22,860 nt of DNA. Source: Pseudomonadota bacterium (GTDB lineage Bacteria > Pseudomonadota > Alphaproteobacteria > Rhizobiales > Xanthobacteraceae). The stretch is taken from assembly GCA_023386885.1 (NCBI GenBank), contig JAEWIX010000044.1:1-22860 (forward strand). Reading direction: 5' to 3'. Shown piece by piece: positions 21,811 through 22,860 of this stretch; within the stretch, counting starts at the first letter, position 1; each line of letters begins with the position of its first letter. The translations under genes and the position numbers were made by a program. The notes under the pieces were generated by a model. The model was given only the letters and a program-made list of their open reading frames with translations, was not told where the DNA came from and searched no databases.

Positions 21811-22800
21811 ATGCGTAAGATCATGTTCCTGGGGGCTGCGATCGCGGCTCTCGGTTTCATCACGCCGGCTGCCGCGCAGCAGCCGATCGTCATCAAGTTC
21901 AGCCACGTTGTCGCGGACGCGACGCCAAAGGGACAGGCGGCCATCAAGTTCAAGGAGGAGGCCGAGAAGCTTCTCGCCGGCAAGGTGAAGGTCGAGGTCT
22001 ATCCGAGTTCGCAGCTGTACGGCGATGGCAAGGAAATGGAAGCCCTCGCTTTGGGCGACGTGCAGTTCATCGCGCCGTCGCTGTCGAAATTCGACAAGTT
22101 CACGAAGCAGCTTCAGGTCTTCGATCTGCCGTTCCTGTTTGACAACATCGAGGCTGTCGATCGCTTCCAGCAGGGGCCGATCGGGCAGAAACTGCTGACT
22201 TCGATGCAGTCGAAGGGCTATCTCGGTCTGGCCTACTGGCACAACGGCATGAAGGAGCTGTCGGCCAAAAAGCCGCTGCTGGTGCCGGCGGACGCGAAGG
22301 GGCTGAAATTCCGTGTGCAGGCGTCGGACGTGCTGGCCGCGCAGTTCCAGCAACTCGGCGCCAATCCGCAGAAGCTGGCCTTCGCGGAAGTCTATCAGGC
22401 ACTGCAGCTCGGCACAGTCGACGGGCAGGAGAATACCTGGTCGAACTGTTTTTCGCAGAAGTATCAGGAAGTGCAGTCGGACTTCACCCACACCGATCAT
22501 GGTGTGATCGACTACATGGTGGTCACCAACGCGTCGTGGTGGAATAAGCTGCCGCCGGATATTCAAGCCGGCCTGAAGAAGGCGATGGAAGCGGCCACCA
22601 AGGTCAACAACGACGTCGCCGGCAAGCTGAATGCCGACGCGAAGAAGAAGATCGCGGAATCCGGCACGGCGAAGATCCATGAACTGACACCCGCACAGCG
22701 TGCGGAGTGGAAGAAGGCGATGGAACCGGTCTGGGCCAAATTCGAAGCTGGCATCGGCAAGGATCTGATCGAGGCTGCGAAGAAATCTAACGGCAGCTAG
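21811..22800 (+). CDS. TRAP transporter substrate-binding protein, DctP family
   Basis: A 329-aa periplasmic receptor for a tripartite (TRAP) carboxylate importer. The signal peptide is MRKIMFLGAAIAALGFITPAAA, likely cut before QQ. The mature part has IKFSHVVADATPKGQAAIKFKEEAEKL, VEVYPSSQLYGDGKEMEALALGDVQF, DLPFLFDNIEAVDRF and KGLKFRVQASDVLAAQFQQLGANP. The last holds the conserved Arg that binds the ligand carboxylate, and GTVDGQENTWSN follows. This is the standard DctP order and length. ATG 21811 has GGGAGGAAG just upstream, one of the best ribosome sites in the window. The small and large membrane subunits (DctQ, DctM) would be expected next but lie beyond the right edge. The substrate is probably a C4-dicarboxylate or similar acid. 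Confidence 0.95.
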   Translation: MRKIMFLGAAIAALGFITPAAAQQPIVIKFSHVVADATPKGQAAIKFKEEAEKLLAGKVKVEVYPSSQLYGDGKEMEALALGDVQFIAPSLSKFDKFTKQLQVFDLPFLFDNIEAVDRFQQGPIGQKLLTSMQSKGYLGLAYWHNGMKELSAKKPLLVPADAKGLKFRVQASDVLAAQFQQLGANPQKLAFAEVYQALQLGTVDGQENTWSNCFSQKYQEVQSDFTHTDHGVIDYMVVTNASWWNKLPPDIQAGLKKAMEAATKVNNDVAGKLNADAKKKIAESGTAKIHELTPAQRAEWKKAMEPVWAKFEAGIGKDLIEAAKKSNGS

Positions 22801-22860
22801 GCGATCAAAGAAATGAGGCATGGGGGGCCCCGTGGGGGGGGGCGGGGGCCGGGTTGGGGG
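22801..22860. other. G-rich end of the window, probably low-quality sequence
   Basis: After the TRAP gene stop the sequence becomes runs of G (up to eight) with almost no A or T from about 22821. This is unlike the rest of the window and resembles contig-end sequencing or assembly noise. No start of the next TRAP gene can be trusted here. Confidence 0.6.

Noticed and set aside
19605..21983. A long minus-strand open frame opposite leuA
   Set aside because: Arg/His/Val-rich with no motifs; a GC-bias shadow of leuA and its leader.
1..22860. Search for CRISPR arrays, insertion sequences, tRNA genes, phage or toxin-antitoxin modules
   Set aside because: No regularly spaced direct repeats, transposase motifs, tRNA-like cloverleafs or recognisable toxin pairs were seen.

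Overview
The window looks like chromosomal DNA of a GC-rich alphaproteobacterium, most likely Bradyrhizobiaceae/Nitrobacteraceae (Bradyrhizobium, Rhodopseudomonas, Afipia and relatives). The reasons are a CcrM-type GANTC methylase, an smc-dsbA-dciA/mutY gene neighbourhood of the kind found in Rhizobiales, an Rsm22-type methyltransferase, NitT/TauT and TRAP solute-binding proteins, and three intergenic palindromic repeats of types I recall from that family. I see no tRNA, rRNA, insertion sequence, phage gene or CRISPR array. This is mainly core chromosome with some transport and metabolic accessory genes.

Left part (1-3177): a truncated M48 membrane protease and LemA on the minus strand, a DUF454 membrane protein on the plus strand, then an Rsm22/METTL17-like protein on the minus strand that keeps four cysteines spaced like an Fe-S site. 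Centre-left (3187-9343): smc, a DsbA-like thioredoxin-fold protein and a DciA-like (DUF721) protein on the minus strand, with mutY divergent from dciA across only 27 bp. Between 9373 and 9758 lies a SnoaL/SgcJ-like gene that appears to be broken by a single frameshift.

Middle (9790-13519): a PhzS-like FAD monooxygenase and a glutathione S-transferase diverge across a palindrome. A 60-aa conserved-looking small ORF follows. Then comes ccrM on the minus strand. Three GANTC sites, the enzyme's own target, lie in the 19 bp directly before its ATG, and a near-consensus CtrA box sits about 80 bp upstream. This points to cell-cycle and methylation feedback control.

Right part (13519-22860): a YpfJ-type zinc metallopeptidase and moaB. 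Next is a compact run of a NitT/TauT permease, its binding protein and a NUDIX protein, with no ATPase subunit nearby. Then come a PPK2 polyphosphate kinase and a convergent class III nucleotide cyclase with an N-terminal pair of CxxC motifs. leuA follows. Its 5' leader encodes a 44-aa, leucine-rich leader peptide whose stop codon lies inside the left arm of an intrinsic terminator, which is a ribosome-mediated attenuator. A strong terminator follows leuA. The window ends with a TRAP-type binding protein and about 40 bp of G-rich sequence that looks like contig-end noise.

The most rewarding items are the ccrM start-site GANTC cluster with the CtrA-like box, the leuA attenuator, the cysteine-bearing cyclase and the frameshifted gene. 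I did not find a wholly new multi-gene system.
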